Part shown: positions 1-8,281 of the stretch, piece after piece | Layout: every line of letters begins with the position of its first letter | Position numbering within the stretch: the stretch's first letter is position 1 | Origin: Herbaspirillum sp. 3R11 | GTDB lineage: Bacteria > Pseudomonadota > Gammaproteobacteria > Burkholderiales > Burkholderiaceae_D | DNA length: 64,000 nucleotides | Reading direction: 5' to 3' | Assembly: GCF_004563925.1 (NCBI RefSeq) | Contig: NZ_SPNJ01000004.1 | Location: 62,001 to 126,000, forward strand | Program-made: the position numbers and the translations under genes | Notes under the pieces: generated by a model | The model's input: the letters and a program-made list of their open reading frames with translations, nothing else | Database searches by the model: none | Told to the model about the DNA's origin: nothing

Positions 1-366
1 CTCTTCCGCCGCGTCCCAGTAGTCTCGATGCAACACGACCAGGCCTTCATCATTGAACTTCAGATGCGTGCTGCCGACAACGCTGTAGTGCTTGCCCTTG
101 AGTTCGAACTCGAACACCCAGGTAATGAAGGCCTGATCGCCGTCGATCATGCGGTCGTGGATGATGAAATGCGGATTGTCGGTCGTGTCGAACATGTGTT
201 CGTACACGGCGATCATGGCCGCGATGCCGCGGATGTCGTTGAACGGATCCTTGAAGTGCACGTCGGACGCATAGAACTGGCCGATGTGGCGCACGCTTTG
301 TCGCGTCAGCGTGACATACCATTCGGCCAGCGCATCGAGTCGGTCTTTGAATCTGATCTCAGTCAT
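1..366 (-). CDS. SnoaL-like / NTF2-fold protein, partial (3' end outside window)
   Basis: The first 122 codons read MTEIRFKDRLDALAEWYV and so on, and stay open to the window edge, so the C-terminus is missing. Size and pattern (an N-terminal helix, the phrase FYASDVHFKDPFNDIRG, then beta strands with GDQAFITWVFEFE) fit the SnoaL/nuclear transport factor 2 fold, a small cone-shaped barrel that in enzymes binds a hydrophobic substrate. It is the last visible gene of the minus-strand lipid-modification operon and starts 5 bp after the SDR stop codon. No catalytic assignment is possible from the fragment. A nuclear-transport-factor-2-like gene commonly accompanies the DUF3833/cfa/DUF1365 set, which supports membership in the same pathway. 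Confidence 0.75.
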   Translation of the reverse strand, partial: MTEIRFKDRLDALAEWYVTLTRQSVRHIGQFYASDVHFKDPFNDIRGIAAMIAVYEHMFDTTDNPHFIIHDRMIDGDQAFITWVFEFELKGKHYSVVGSTHLKFNDEGLVVLHRDYWDAAEE

Positions 367-371
367 GTCAG

Positions 372-1157
372 TCAGGTCATGTGCAAGAAACGGTGGAACA
401 AGGCGAAGCGCCAGCGATAGGGAAGCATCTGGACCAGCTTCAGGATACGCGTAAAGCGGCGCGGAAAATGGATTTCAAAACGTCCCTCGGCGATGCCCTT
501 CCAGATTTCGACCGCTGCGGCGGCGGGCGTTTGTATTGCGGGCATGGCGAAATCGTTTTTCTCCGTCAGGCCGGTCTTCACGAAGCCGGGATTGATCAGA
601 TAGACATTGATGCCCTTGCTGCGCAAATCACTGTAGAGAATTTCCGCCAGGTTGATCAGGGCCGCCTTGCCGGGACCGTAGACGCTGGCATTCGGCAAAC
701 CCATGTAGCCGGCCACGCTGGCCACCAGCGCTATGCCGCCGCTGCCGTGCGCCAGCATGTCGGGCAGCACGCTGGACAAGGCCGAATAGACGCTCACCAG
801 ATTGGTCTTGATGGTCTGCTCGGCGACGTCATCGCTGACCTCCCAGCTGCGCTCGGGACGATAATCGGCGGCGCAGAACAGCATCAGGTCGACGCCGCCG
901 AATGCCGCGCAGATCTGGGTGTGACGCGCGCGCCAGGCGGCGTGATCGAGTACGTCGAACGGCAGGATCAGGGCCTTGTCGCTGGTCCCCGCCACGGCCT
1001 GCAAGGCCTCCAGGCGGCGCGCCGAGATCGCCACCTGCGCCCCCATCGCCAACGCCTGCCGCGCCAATGCGGCGCCGATGCCGCTGGAGGCGCCGATCAG
1101 CCAGATGCGCTTGCCGGTCCAGTCGTGCACGGGCTTGTTCATGGGACTAAACATCAT
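372..1157 (-). CDS. SDR family NAD(P)-dependent oxidoreductase
   Basis: A classical short-chain dehydrogenase of about 261 residues. The Rossmann glycine motif IGASSGIGAALA lies near residues 22-33, and the active-site YGPGK motif follows the catalytic serine region (VASVAGYMG). Two adjacent ATG codons (1157 and 1154) follow a GGAG, and 1154 has the better spacing; a third at 1142 is possible but has no Shine-Dalgarno. It sits between the DUF3833 lipoprotein and the SnoaL-like gene in one operon, so it probably oxidises or reduces a lipid-derived carbonyl. The substrate is unknown. SDR function is certain at family level only. Confidence 0.85.
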   Translation of the reverse strand: MMFSPMNKPVHDWTGKRIWLIGASSGIGAALARQALAMGAQVAISARRLEALQAVAGTSDKALILPFDVLDHAAWRARHTQICAAFGGVDLMLFCAADYRPERSWEVSDDVAEQTIKTNLVSVYSALSSVLPDMLAHGSGGIALVASVAGYMGLPNASVYGPGKAALINLAEILYSDLRSKGINVYLINPGFVKTGLTEKNDFAMPAIQTPAAAAVEIWKGIAEGRFEIHFPRRFTRILKLVQMLPYRWRFALFHRFLHMT

Positions 1158-1165
1158 GGTCTCCG

Positions 1166-1699
1166 TCAGTCCTGCTTGCGAAAGAACAGCGTCACCTGTC
1201 CGACTTCCAGTCCGAACTTGCTCATGCTGGTGCGGTTGATCATGGTGCGCTGGTCCATCTGATACATCCAGTCGTCCATGTGCATTTCATACGTCTTGCC
1301 GTCGACCGGCAGCAACAGGGTATAGCGCCAGTTCAACGCGTTGCCGGCGGCATGGCCGACCGCTTCGCCGACAACGTCGCCGGCGGTGCCGCGCCAGCTG
1401 CCGTCGGCTTGTTTGATCAGTGTCCAGACGCGCTGCTGGGTGCTGCCGTCGTCATAGCGGAAGCGCTCGTCCAGCGTCAGCTTGCCGTCCTGCGCGCTGC
1501 CGGTGATGTCGACATGAAAGCGCTTGACGACTTCGCCGCCGCGTTTCTGGAACATGCCCCAGGCCTCCGTTTTCCCGCTGAAAAATTGCACCGGGTCGAA
1601 TACCGGCTCGTTCTTGGCGTAGTGCGAAACGTCGGTGCCGGCGCAGGCGCCCAGCAACGTGAGCAGCGACAAGGCTGCAAACCAGCGGATGATTTTCAT
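1166..1699 (-). CDS. DUF3833 family lipoprotein
   Basis: A 177-residue protein starting MKIIRWFAALSLLTLLGACAG, with a hydrophobic signal segment and a lipobox (LLGAC) placing the lipidated cysteine near residue 19. The remainder is a beta-rich domain matching the DUF3833 pattern, with a conserved-looking DDWMYQMDQ stretch near residues 143-151. Its ATG overlaps the stop of the MFS gene (ATGA), indicating translational coupling. DUF3833 lipoproteins recur with cfa-like methyltransferases and DUF1365 proteins in stress-induced lipid-modification operons; a periplasmic or outer-membrane lipid-binding role is inference. Confidence 0.85.
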   Translation of the reverse strand: MKIIRWFAALSLLTLLGACAGTDVSHYAKNEPVFDPVQFFSGKTEAWGMFQKRGGEVVKRFHVDITGSAQDGKLTLDERFRYDDGSTQQRVWTLIKQADGSWRGTAGDVVGEAVGHAAGNALNWRYTLLLPVDGKTYEMHMDDWMYQMDQRTMINRTSMSKFGLEVGQVTLFFRKQD

Positions 1700-2976
1700 G
1701 AAGTTGTCTCCGGTAAAACAGCAAGAGAATCGGATGCCGGCGTCGTTTTCAACAACAGCAAGGCGATCAGTTTGAATACGCAGGGTACGGCGGCATACAC
1801 CCAGCCCAGCGCCGGGTTGCCGCTCATGCCGGGTTGATAATCGAACAGCGCCAGCAGCGGCAAGGCAAGGCCGGAGATCGCCAGCGCCAGTTTCGCCAGC
1901 AACGTCCAGACGCCGTAATAGGCGGCAGTGCTTTCGTGCCTGCCGATCACGTTGGCCAGCAATACCGGCGGCAAGGCCAGGTCGGCTCCCAGAGCCAGAC
2001 CCGCTGCTACGCACACAGCGCCATAAAGCAGGACATCGCCCGCGCCCAGCAACACCGTACCGCTGAAAGCAAGGATCGCCAGCAACATGCCGGCGCGCCA
2101 GGCCTGCAATACACCGACGCGTTTGGCGGCGATTACCCACAGCGGCAAGCCGATCGCGGTAGAAATGAAATACGTCGCGAGAAAGCCGCCGGCGTAATCC
2201 GACGCTTGCAATCTGTCATTGATGAAAAACAGCGCCAGCGTCGCCGGTATCGCCACCGAGACGGCGTTCAGGAAATACGGCAACAGCAGCCGGCGAAATC
2301 CCGGATTGGATTTCATCGTCGCCACGGCATTGCGCCAGCCGCCCGCCTGCGCCGCGACTTTGTTCCAGCACGGCGCCAGCCACAGCAAAGCCGCCAGCGA
2401 CGCCGCCAATGCCACGGCGAAAGCGGCCGAATACAGCGCGAAACCACTTTGGCTGCGAGCCCCGCTGACCATGATGAAGCCCGGAATCACACTCGCCAGG
2501 ACCGCTCCCAACAAACCCATCAACTCACGCAAGGCGGAAGCGCCGAGCAAGCCGCCGGCGTCTTCCGACAAGCGCGCACCCCACGCCAGATAGGCAATAT
2601 TGAGCATGCTGTGCGCGGTATAGGCAACGATCAGCATGACGCCCAGCCACGCCAGCAGATAGCCGCCTGAAGCGCGCACGCTCTGCGGCGGCAACCAGAT
2701 GCCGAAGAACGCCAGCGCCAGCAACAACGCGGCCAGCGTCATCCATAAAGTCAACCTCGCGCCGTGCAATCGGTCGATGCATTGCCCGAGCCAGGGGTCT
2801 TGCACCGTATCGACGATGCGCGCCAGGAACAAGACCCAGCCGGTGCCCGCCAGCGTGGCGCCGAGATAGGAGGTGTAGTACAGCGGCGCCTGGATATACA
2901 CGGGCAAAGCCGACATCGCCAACGGCAGGCCAAGCAAACCGTAGGCGAGATAGCGAAGCCGACTTTCGCTGTTCAT
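1696..2976 (-). CDS. MFS transporter (GPH/MelB-like, COG2211 type)
   Basis: A 426-residue polytopic protein with about 12 hydrophobic segments. After the first helices it carries ARIVDTVQDPWLGQCIDR, the loop 2-3 signature of the glycoside-pentoside-hexuronide group (R-x-x-D-x-x-x-D-P). The start MNSESRL at 2976 is preferred because an earlier in-frame start would extend into the upstream gene. It overlaps the DUF3833 start by 4 bp. In this operon a sugar substrate is unlikely; homologues in cfa/DUF1365 operons have no established cargo. A lipid precursor or stress metabolite is possible but unproven. Confidence 0.85.
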   Translation of the reverse strand: MNSESRLRYLAYGLLGLPLAMSALPVYIQAPLYYTSYLGATLAGTGWVLFLARIVDTVQDPWLGQCIDRLHGARLTLWMTLAALLLALAFFGIWLPPQSVRASGGYLLAWLGVMLIVAYTAHSMLNIAYLAWGARLSEDAGGLLGASALRELMGLLGAVLASVIPGFIMVSGARSQSGFALYSAAFAVALAASLAALLWLAPCWNKVAAQAGGWRNAVATMKSNPGFRRLLLPYFLNAVSVAIPATLALFFINDRLQASDYAGGFLATYFISTAIGLPLWVIAAKRVGVLQAWRAGMLLAILAFSGTVLLGAGDVLLYGAVCVAAGLALGADLALPPVLLANVIGRHESTAAYYGVWTLLAKLALAISGLALPLLALFDYQPGMSGNPALGWVYAAVPCVFKLIALLLLKTTPASDSLAVLPETTS

Positions 2977-2986
2977 TGGACTGCCT

Positions 2987-3562
2987 TCATTTTTCTGCTC
3001 CCAGCAGGCGATTGCGCAATTGCGTATCTCTGGTGCGAGGATCAAGCCAGATGGCGAAGAAGGCGCGCGCGAATTCCGCATCGCGCACCTCCGCCAGCAA
3101 GCGCGTGCGGCTGTAGAAACGGCAGCCGATGCCCGGCAGATAGACACCGGTGAGCTGATCGCCTTCATTGACGTCGGTGAAGGCGCGCGTCATGTCGGCT
3201 TCCCAGCGCTGCAATTGCTCGTTGCTGTAACGGTCGCCGAACAGGCGGCGGATTTCATCCATGCTGGTCTGCACGATGCGCGCACGGCTGATACTGCGCT
3301 GATAGGTCAACTCCAGCGCAAACGGCTGTTCGGGATCGAACGGCGTCGCGGCGCTCCACAGTGATGCGTCATAAATTTTCAGCCCGAACCAGCGCAGTCC
3401 GGCGCTACCCTGCAGGTGCGCCTGCGGCAGATCGTCACGCCAGCCCGCCGCCTGTGCAGGACCGGCGAACAATGCGACCGCGAGCAAGATGCATGCTGCA
3501 ACACCTCTGCAGAAACACCCGCTTACGCAATCAGCCTTTCCGTAACATAAACTGAATGACAT
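2987..3562 (-). CDS. Chalcone isomerase-like periplasmic protein
   Basis: A protein of 191 residues. The start at 3562 has a strong GAGGAG 8 nt upstream and overlaps the end of the methyltransferase gene by about 30 bp. Residues 1-38 look like a signal peptide with a long n-region, ending FAGPAQA. The mature part contains LRWFGLKIYDASLW and a later ELTYQRSISRARIVQ, the pattern of bacterial chalcone-isomerase-like domains (Chalcone_3). Bacterial members are not flavonoid enzymes; they are thought to bind fatty acids. It probably acts on, or carries, the modified acyl chains made by its operon neighbours. Confidence 0.8.
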   Translation of the reverse strand: MSFSLCYGKADCVSGCFCRGVAACILLAVALFAGPAQAAGWRDDLPQAHLQGSAGLRWFGLKIYDASLWSAATPFDPEQPFALELTYQRSISRARIVQTSMDEIRRLFGDRYSNEQLQRWEADMTRAFTDVNEGDQLTGVYLPGIGCRFYSRTRLLAEVRDAEFARAFFAIWLDPRTRDTQLRNRLLGAEK

Positions 3563-4793
3563 CGGTGCGCTCCTCATCGAAACCCACTTCGCAATAGGCA
3601 TAGTAGAGTTGCCACAGGCGCATGAAGCGCTCGTCGAAGCCCTGCTCCTGAATCGCATCGCGGGCGCGCAGGAAGGAGGCGTGCCAACGGCGCAGCGTCT
3701 CCGCATAGTCGAAACCGAAACGGTATTGATCGAGGGTCTGAAGGCCGGCGTTGCGCGCCTTGGCGCAGAAGCGTTCCGGACTCGGCAGCATGCCGCCCGG
3801 GAAGATGTACTGGCGGATGAAATCGGACGTGCTGCGATAGCGTTTAAAGTATTGCTCGGCAATCGTGATCGACTGGATCATTGCGCGGCCGCCCTTTTTC
3901 AGGCGCGCCGACACGGTATCGAAATACTGCTGCCAGAAGCGCTCGCCGACGGCCTCGAACATTTCGATCGAGACCACGGCGTCGTACTCGCCTTTCAAAT
4001 CGCGGTAGTCGCACAATTCCAGCTTGGCCAGATGACCGAGGCCGCGCACGGCGATACGCTGCTGCGCCACCTGCAACTGCGCCGCCGAGATCGTCACGCC
4101 GTGCACGCGGATACCGCGCACCGCAGCGTGTTCAGCGAAGCCGCCCCAGCCGCAACCGATTTCCAGCACGTGATCGCCGGCCCGCAAACCGAGTTGATCG
4201 ATGATGCGCTGATACTTCTGCGCCTGCGCCGCCTCCAGGCTTTGTCCGTGATCGCCGTTGAAGATCGCACTCGAATAGGTCCAGCTGTTGTCGAGCCACT
4301 GATGGTAGAAGGCATTGCCGATGTCGTAATGCGCATGGATATTCTTGCGGCTGCCGGCGCGCGTATTGGCGCGCATCAGATGCCGCAGGCGATACCACAG
4401 CCCGGCCAGCTTGCCGCCGAACATCATGCGTTCCAGTTCCGCCTGGTTGCGCAGGCACAGACGCAGCAGCGCGCTCAGGTCGGGCGTGTCGATCCAGCCG
4501 GCGGCATAGCTTTCGGCGAAACCGATGTCGCCCGATTGCAGCATGCGGGCGCAGGCGCGCCAGTCGCGAATGATCATCTGCGCGCTGGGCGGTTGATGCA
4601 GGTCGCCGAAGGTCAGCGTATTGCCGTGCGGCGTAACCAGTTGCAGGTGACCGTGCGCAAGGCAATTGAGCAGGCGCAGAAACAGGCGCGTGGCCGGCGG
4701 TGCGGAGACGGAAGCGTCCAGGGGACGCGATGAATTCGATAGCGCAGCTTCGGGCATGGATGCGCTGAAGTGCTTCATCTCGGTCGGGTTCAC
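3531..4793 (-). CDS. Cyclopropane-fatty-acyl-phospholipid synthase-like SAM methyltransferase
   Basis: A 420-residue class I methyltransferase of the CfaS family (COG2230). An N-terminal domain (about 1-130) precedes the SAM-binding motif VLEIGCGWGGFAEHAA near residues 210-225. The typical family phrases SIEMFEAVGERFWQQYF and FIRQYIFPGGMLPSP follow. CfaS enzymes transfer a methylene or methyl group from S-adenosylmethionine to the cis double bond of membrane acyl chains. In the related Rhodobacter furan fatty acid pathway, a CfaS-like enzyme makes a methylated (not cyclopropane) product. The start overlaps the DUF1365 stop (ATGA). Which chemistry this copy performs cannot be read from the sequence. 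Confidence 0.9.
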   Translation of the reverse strand: MNPTEMKHFSASMPEAALSNSSRPLDASVSAPPATRLFLRLLNCLAHGHLQLVTPHGNTLTFGDLHQPPSAQMIIRDWRACARMLQSGDIGFAESYAAGWIDTPDLSALLRLCLRNQAELERMMFGGKLAGLWYRLRHLMRANTRAGSRKNIHAHYDIGNAFYHQWLDNSWTYSSAIFNGDHGQSLEAAQAQKYQRIIDQLGLRAGDHVLEIGCGWGGFAEHAAVRGIRVHGVTISAAQLQVAQQRIAVRGLGHLAKLELCDYRDLKGEYDAVVSIEMFEAVGERFWQQYFDTVSARLKKGGRAMIQSITIAEQYFKRYRSTSDFIRQYIFPGGMLPSPERFCAKARNAGLQTLDQYRFGFDYAETLRRWHASFLRARDAIQEQGFDERFMRLWQLYYAYCEVGFDEERTDVIQFMLRKG

Positions 4794-5608
4794 GGTGACA
4801 TCTCCTTGTTGAAATTGGCGGTCGCAACCGCGCTATCCGTTGGACGGGCCGGCTTGCGGAAAAACGGCACGCGCTTGCGCCAGAGTTTCCAGGCCTGCCA
4901 GTGAATTTTTGCGACGATGCCGAAGGTCAGGAAAGGCTGCGTCAGCAAGGCGCGCAACGCGACCGCCGACGTCATTGCCTGCAAGCGGCCGCCGACGGTG
5001 GTGTGGATCAGTACGCCGGGGCTTTCGCAATTCTCGGCGCCGTCTTCATAGTCGATGCCGATCAGCGTGGTCTTCTCCGTATCGCGAAAGCGAAACCGGT
5101 AGCTGCCGCGTACTTCGCAAAACGGCGACACATGCATGGCTTTGGCGCAGACCAGGCGCGTGTCGGGCGTAATCGCTTTTCGTTCGCCGTCAGCCAGCAG
5201 ATAACGGTGCGTCTCGCCGAAGGTGTTGTTCACTTCGGCCAGTACGGCGCGCAAGGCGCCGCTGCTGTCATGGCACAGCCAGAAGCTGACCGGATTGAAC
5301 ACGAAGCCGAACAGCCGCGGAAAAGTCTGCAGCCAGATTTCACCGTCGCAAGGCAAGCCGGCGTCGGCCAGTTGCGCACGCATCCAGCCGTCCAGATCGC
5401 TGCCGTCGCGCGGACCGTAGTCGCGTGTCCTGAGCGACATCAACCGCGGGCGATTGACGCCGAACCAGGCATTGTTCGCAGCGGACAGCCGCGCCAGATT
5501 CAGGCGCACATAAAACACCGGGTAGACGAAGCGGTGCTGCGCCGGGCGCAGCCGCTCGTGCATGACCTGGCCGCGAACCAGATAGGCCGGTGCGCATGGG
5601 TTCGTCAT
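4790..5608 (-). CDS. DUF1365 family protein
   Basis: A 272-residue protein beginning MTNPCAPAYLVRGQVMHERL, a good match to DUF1365 (COG3496), whose members start with a short strand and an H-x-R-x-x-P-x-x-H-x-F phrase (here HERLRPAQHRFVYPVFYV). A later FNPVSFWLCHD stretch is also typical. An upstream in-frame ATG at 5626 lies inside the preceding gene and is less likely. It lies 2 bp from the amine-oxidase-like gene and overlaps the methyltransferase start. DUF1365 is nearly always found between these two genes; its biochemical role is not settled. Confidence 0.88.
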   Translation of the reverse strand: MTNPCAPAYLVRGQVMHERLRPAQHRFVYPVFYVRLNLARLSAANNAWFGVNRPRLMSLRTRDYGPRDGSDLDGWMRAQLADAGLPCDGEIWLQTFPRLFGFVFNPVSFWLCHDSSGALRAVLAEVNNTFGETHRYLLADGERKAITPDTRLVCAKAMHVSPFCEVRGSYRFRFRDTEKTTLIGIDYEDGAENCESPGVLIHTTVGGRLQAMTSAVALRALLTQPFLTFGIVAKIHWQAWKLWRKRVPFFRKPARPTDSAVATANFNKEMSP

Positions 5609-5610
5609 GG

Positions 5611-6894
5611 TCAGACCTTCGCCCATAACGGCGCCACACCAAAATCCGCGACCACGCGCAGCGCCGATTTCAGGCCGTCTTCGTGAAAACCGTAACCAGT
5701 CCAGGCGCCGGCGAACCAGGTGCGTCGTTTTCCCTGGATGGCAGCCAAGACGTTTTGTGCAGCAATGGCCGCCTGATCGAATACCGGATGATCGTAGTCG
5801 AACTTCGCGATCGTCTTGTCGGCGGCGGGCGGCGAGAATGGATTGAGCGTCACCATCACCGCGCTCTTGCATGGCAACGCCTGCAATTGATTGAGCCAGT
5901 AGCTGACGCACACCGCACGGGCGCCGTCTTGCGCCGCAGAAGCTGCACCGAGGTAATTCCAGGAAGACCAGACTTTGCGCCGCTGCGGCATCAGCGACAG
6001 ATCGGTGTGCAGGTAGGCAGTGTTGGCCTGATAGCGTACTGCCGACAACAGGGCGCGCTCTTCGGCATCGGCGTCAGTGAGCATGTGCAAAGTATCCGGA
6101 GCATGCGTGGCGAACACGACGCTGTCGAATTGTTCGTAACCGCTATGCGTGCGGACGGTCACCGCGTCGTCGCTGCGCAGCACCGTCAGCACCTCGGTGT
6201 TGAGCCGCACCGCCGGCAGGGTGGCCGTGATCTTCCTGACGTATTCGCGCGCGCCGCCTTTGACCGTGCGCCATTGCGGGCGATCATTGACCTGCAGCAA
6301 TCCGTGATTGAGGCAGAAGCGCAGGAAGGTCGCGGCCGGGAATTGCAAGATATCCGCCGGCGCGCTTGACCAGATCGCCGCCGCCATCGGCAGCAGGTAG
6401 GCATCGCGAAACATCGCGCCGTAGCTGCCGGCGGCCAGCAGCTGTTCCAGCGTTACAGGCGCATCGAGGCTGGCGGCGAGATTGCTTTCCGCCGCGCGAT
6501 TGAAGCGCAGGATGTCGCGCAACATGCCGAGGAAAGCCGGCGACAGCAATCGCCGGCGCTGTGCAAACACCGTATCCAGGCTGGTGCCTGCCCATTCGAA
6601 TCCGCCGTCGTCGAGCGACACGCCGAACGACATGTCGGTGGTGTAACTGTCGACACCGAGTTCGTCGAGCAAGGAGATCAGATTCGGATAGGTCGCTTCG
6701 TTGAACACCAGAAATCCTGTATCGACCGGAAAGCTCAGGCCTTCCAGCGTCACGTCCACCGTGTTGGTATGGCCCCCTATATAGCTGCCGGCTTCGTACA
6801 CCACGACGTCATGCTCACGGGCAAGGAAATACGCGCTCGCAAGGCCGGATATGCCGGCCCCGATCACTGCGATTTTTTGCCTTGCTTGCGTCAT
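5611..6894 (-). CDS. FAD-dependent amine oxidase-like NAD(P)-binding protein (COG2907)
   Basis: A 427-residue flavoprotein. The dinucleotide-binding fold is at the N-terminus: IAVIGAGISGLASAYFL at about residues 8-24, followed by VVVYEAGSYIGGHTNT, a typical FAD-site continuation. The C-terminus has the second FAD contact region (TWFAGAWTGYGFHEDGLKSA). COG2907 proteins act in unusual fatty acid modification; related proteins in Rhodobacter are linked to furan fatty acid synthesis, probably by introducing a double bond into the methylated acyl chain. It is the first gene of the operon, with AAGGT in front of its ATG, and faces the TetR gene across 133 bp. Confidence 0.9.
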   Translation of the reverse strand: MTQARQKIAVIGAGISGLASAYFLAREHDVVVYEAGSYIGGHTNTVDVTLEGLSFPVDTGFLVFNEATYPNLISLLDELGVDSYTTDMSFGVSLDDGGFEWAGTSLDTVFAQRRRLLSPAFLGMLRDILRFNRAAESNLAASLDAPVTLEQLLAAGSYGAMFRDAYLLPMAAAIWSSAPADILQFPAATFLRFCLNHGLLQVNDRPQWRTVKGGAREYVRKITATLPAVRLNTEVLTVLRSDDAVTVRTHSGYEQFDSVVFATHAPDTLHMLTDADAEERALLSAVRYQANTAYLHTDLSLMPQRRKVWSSWNYLGAASAAQDGARAVCVSYWLNQLQALPCKSAVMVTLNPFSPPAADKTIAKFDYDHPVFDQAAIAAQNVLAAIQGKRRTWFAGAWTGYGFHEDGLKSALRVVADFGVAPLWAKV

Positions 6895-6981
6895 TGGCGA
6901 CCTTTCGTGTCGTTTTGTCGTGCATGCGCCCGTTTGCGCGTTGTTGGTTTTGCTGCTTTTGCCACTTCGGTGCTAAGATTA

Positions 6982-7029
6982 CTACCAATATAAAATAAAA
7001 TCTACCAATTAGTAACTAAAGCTACCAAT
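6982..7029. promoter_or_regulatory. Three CTACCAAT direct repeats, 20-bp period, in the divergent TetR/lipid operon promoter
   Basis: CTACCAAT occurs at 6982-6989, 7002-7009 and 7022-7029, exactly 20 bp apart (about two helical turns). The third copy overlaps the ATG of the TetR gene. The middle copy is part of an imperfect 12-bp palindrome, TACCAATTAGTA. The surrounding stretch is AT-rich and is the only intergenic space between the divergent genes. This is a likely operator array for the adjacent TetR protein, letting it control both itself and the operon. That it is the TetR target is inference. Confidence 0.6.
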
Positions 7030-7642
7030 GAGTATTTTTGGCAAATTAAGCTTCAAGGATCAAGCCTTCAAGCTGCGTGAGAACGCCATTCTGGATGCGG
7101 CCACGTCCGTATTGGGCACCAAGGGTTACGACCTGATGACCATGGACGACGTCGCCGGCGCGGTGGGGATCTCCAAACCGAGCCTGTACAAGCATTTCAA
7201 ATCGAAGGAAGACCTGGTCGGCGAAGCGCTGATCCGTCTGATCGATGGCGCGGTGGACTATCTGGCGCAACTCGATGCTGCGTTAAGTCCGAAAAACAAG
7301 CTGGCGGCACTGCTGGAATGGGCCTTGCGCGTGCGGCTGGACGGCGGCCTGCCGTTTCTGCCGTCGACCAGCGCACATGTGCGCGACATGCTCATGCGCA
7401 ACCTCAAGTACGTCACGCGCGTACTCAAGCTCAACGGTCAGATCGAAAAACTAGTGCTGGCGGCGCAGAAAAGCGGTGAGCTCGACGCCGCCCTGCCCAG
7501 CGACGTCATCCTGTTCAGCTATTACGCGCGCACCTGCGATCCGGCGGTGGAATACCTGCAGCGCTTCAGCAAGATGAGCAACGAGGATATCGTGCGCCAC
7601 ATGCTGCAAGTGGCGTTCGACGGTTTTCATCCGGCGCGCTGA
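7028..7642 (+). CDS. TetR/AcrR family transcriptional regulator
   Basis: A 204-residue regulator. The N-terminal helix-turn-helix spans about residues 18-62 (AILDAATSVLGTKGYDLMTM, then DDVAGAVGISKPSLYKHFKSKEDL). The remaining alpha-helical part is the ligand and dimer domain, with no close family signature I can name. It is divergent from the eight-gene lipid-modification operon, so it most likely represses that operon and itself until a ligand (perhaps an oxidised or unsaturated acyl species) binds. The ATG lies within the third CTACCAAT repeat and has no good Shine-Dalgarno, suggesting operator occupancy also affects translation or that the leader is very short. Confidence 0.9.
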   Translation: MSIFGKLSFKDQAFKLRENAILDAATSVLGTKGYDLMTMDDVAGAVGISKPSLYKHFKSKEDLVGEALIRLIDGAVDYLAQLDAALSPKNKLAALLEWALRVRLDGGLPFLPSTSAHVRDMLMRNLKYVTRVLKLNGQIEKLVLAAQKSGELDAALPSDVILFSYYARTCDPAVEYLQRFSKMSNEDIVRHMLQVAFDGFHPAR

Positions 7643-7658
7643 CATCCTTGCGGCCATA

Positions 7659-7692
7659 AAAAAACCGGCGCTCTCGCGAGGGCCGGTTTTTT
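7659..7692. terminator. Bidirectional rho-independent terminator between tetR and ssb
   Basis: An A-run, CCGGC stem arm, inner CTC/GAG pairs, GCCGG arm and a run of six T. The A-run on one side and T-run on the other suit termination of both convergent genes (TetR plus, ssb minus). Confidence 0.85.
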
Positions 7693-7710
7693 ATTGTGCC
7701 GAGGTATCGA

Positions 7711-8238
7711 TCAGAACGGGATGTCGTCATCCATATCCGAGAAGTTCGGCGCCGGACGAGCTGCCGCCGGCGCGCGCGCTGCGCCACCTCCGCCGCCATT
7801 GCCACCAGCACCGCCACCCGGGCTCTGACGCGCCGGCGCACCGCCGCCACCGCCGCCATAACTACCGCTGCCGCCGTCATCCGACGCGCCACCGCCCATG
7901 CCCTGGCGGCCGCCCAGCATTTGCATGGTGTCGGCGATGATTTCAGTCGTGTACTTTTCGACGCCGTCCTTGTCGGTCCACTTGCGTGTCTGCAGGCGGC
8001 CTTCGACGTAGACTTGCGAACCCTTTTTCAGGTACTGGCCGGCGATCTCAGCCAGCTTGCGATAGAAGGTGATGCGATGCCATTCGGTGAGTTCTTTCTT
8101 TTCACCGCTGTTCTTGTCTTTCCAGCTTTCGGTCGTGGCGACGGCGACGTTGGTGACGGCTTCGCCATTGGGCATGTAACGCGTTTCCGGGTCACGTCCG
8201 AGATTGCCGACGATGATGACTTTATTGACCGATGCCAT
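7711..8238 (-). CDS. ssb: Single-stranded DNA-binding protein
   Basis: A 175-residue SSB. The OB fold occupies about residues 1-110 ([20 protein letters not shown], then [21 protein letters not shown]). A glycine- and alanine-rich linker follows, and the acidic tip DMDDDIPF recruits partner proteins such as RecO, PriA and exonuclease I. AGGAG precedes the ATG at good spacing. SSB coats single-stranded DNA in replication, recombination and repair. It is close to an MFS gene and uvrA, an arrangement typical of Betaproteobacteria. The long glycine-rich linker (about residues 115-160) is within the normal range for this group. Confidence 0.97.
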   Translation of the reverse strand: MASVNKVIIVGNLGRDPETRYMPNGEAVTNVAVATTESWKDKNSGEKKELTEWHRITFYRKLAEIAGQYLKKGSQVYVEGRLQTRKWTDKDGVEKYTTEIIADTMQMLGGRQGMGGGASDDGGSGSYGGGGGGAPARQSPGGGAGGNGGGGGAARAPAAARPAPNFSDMDDDIPF

Positions 8239-8281
8239 TGTTTCTCCTGGATTTCACTAAATTTGATAATTGATTCACTGA

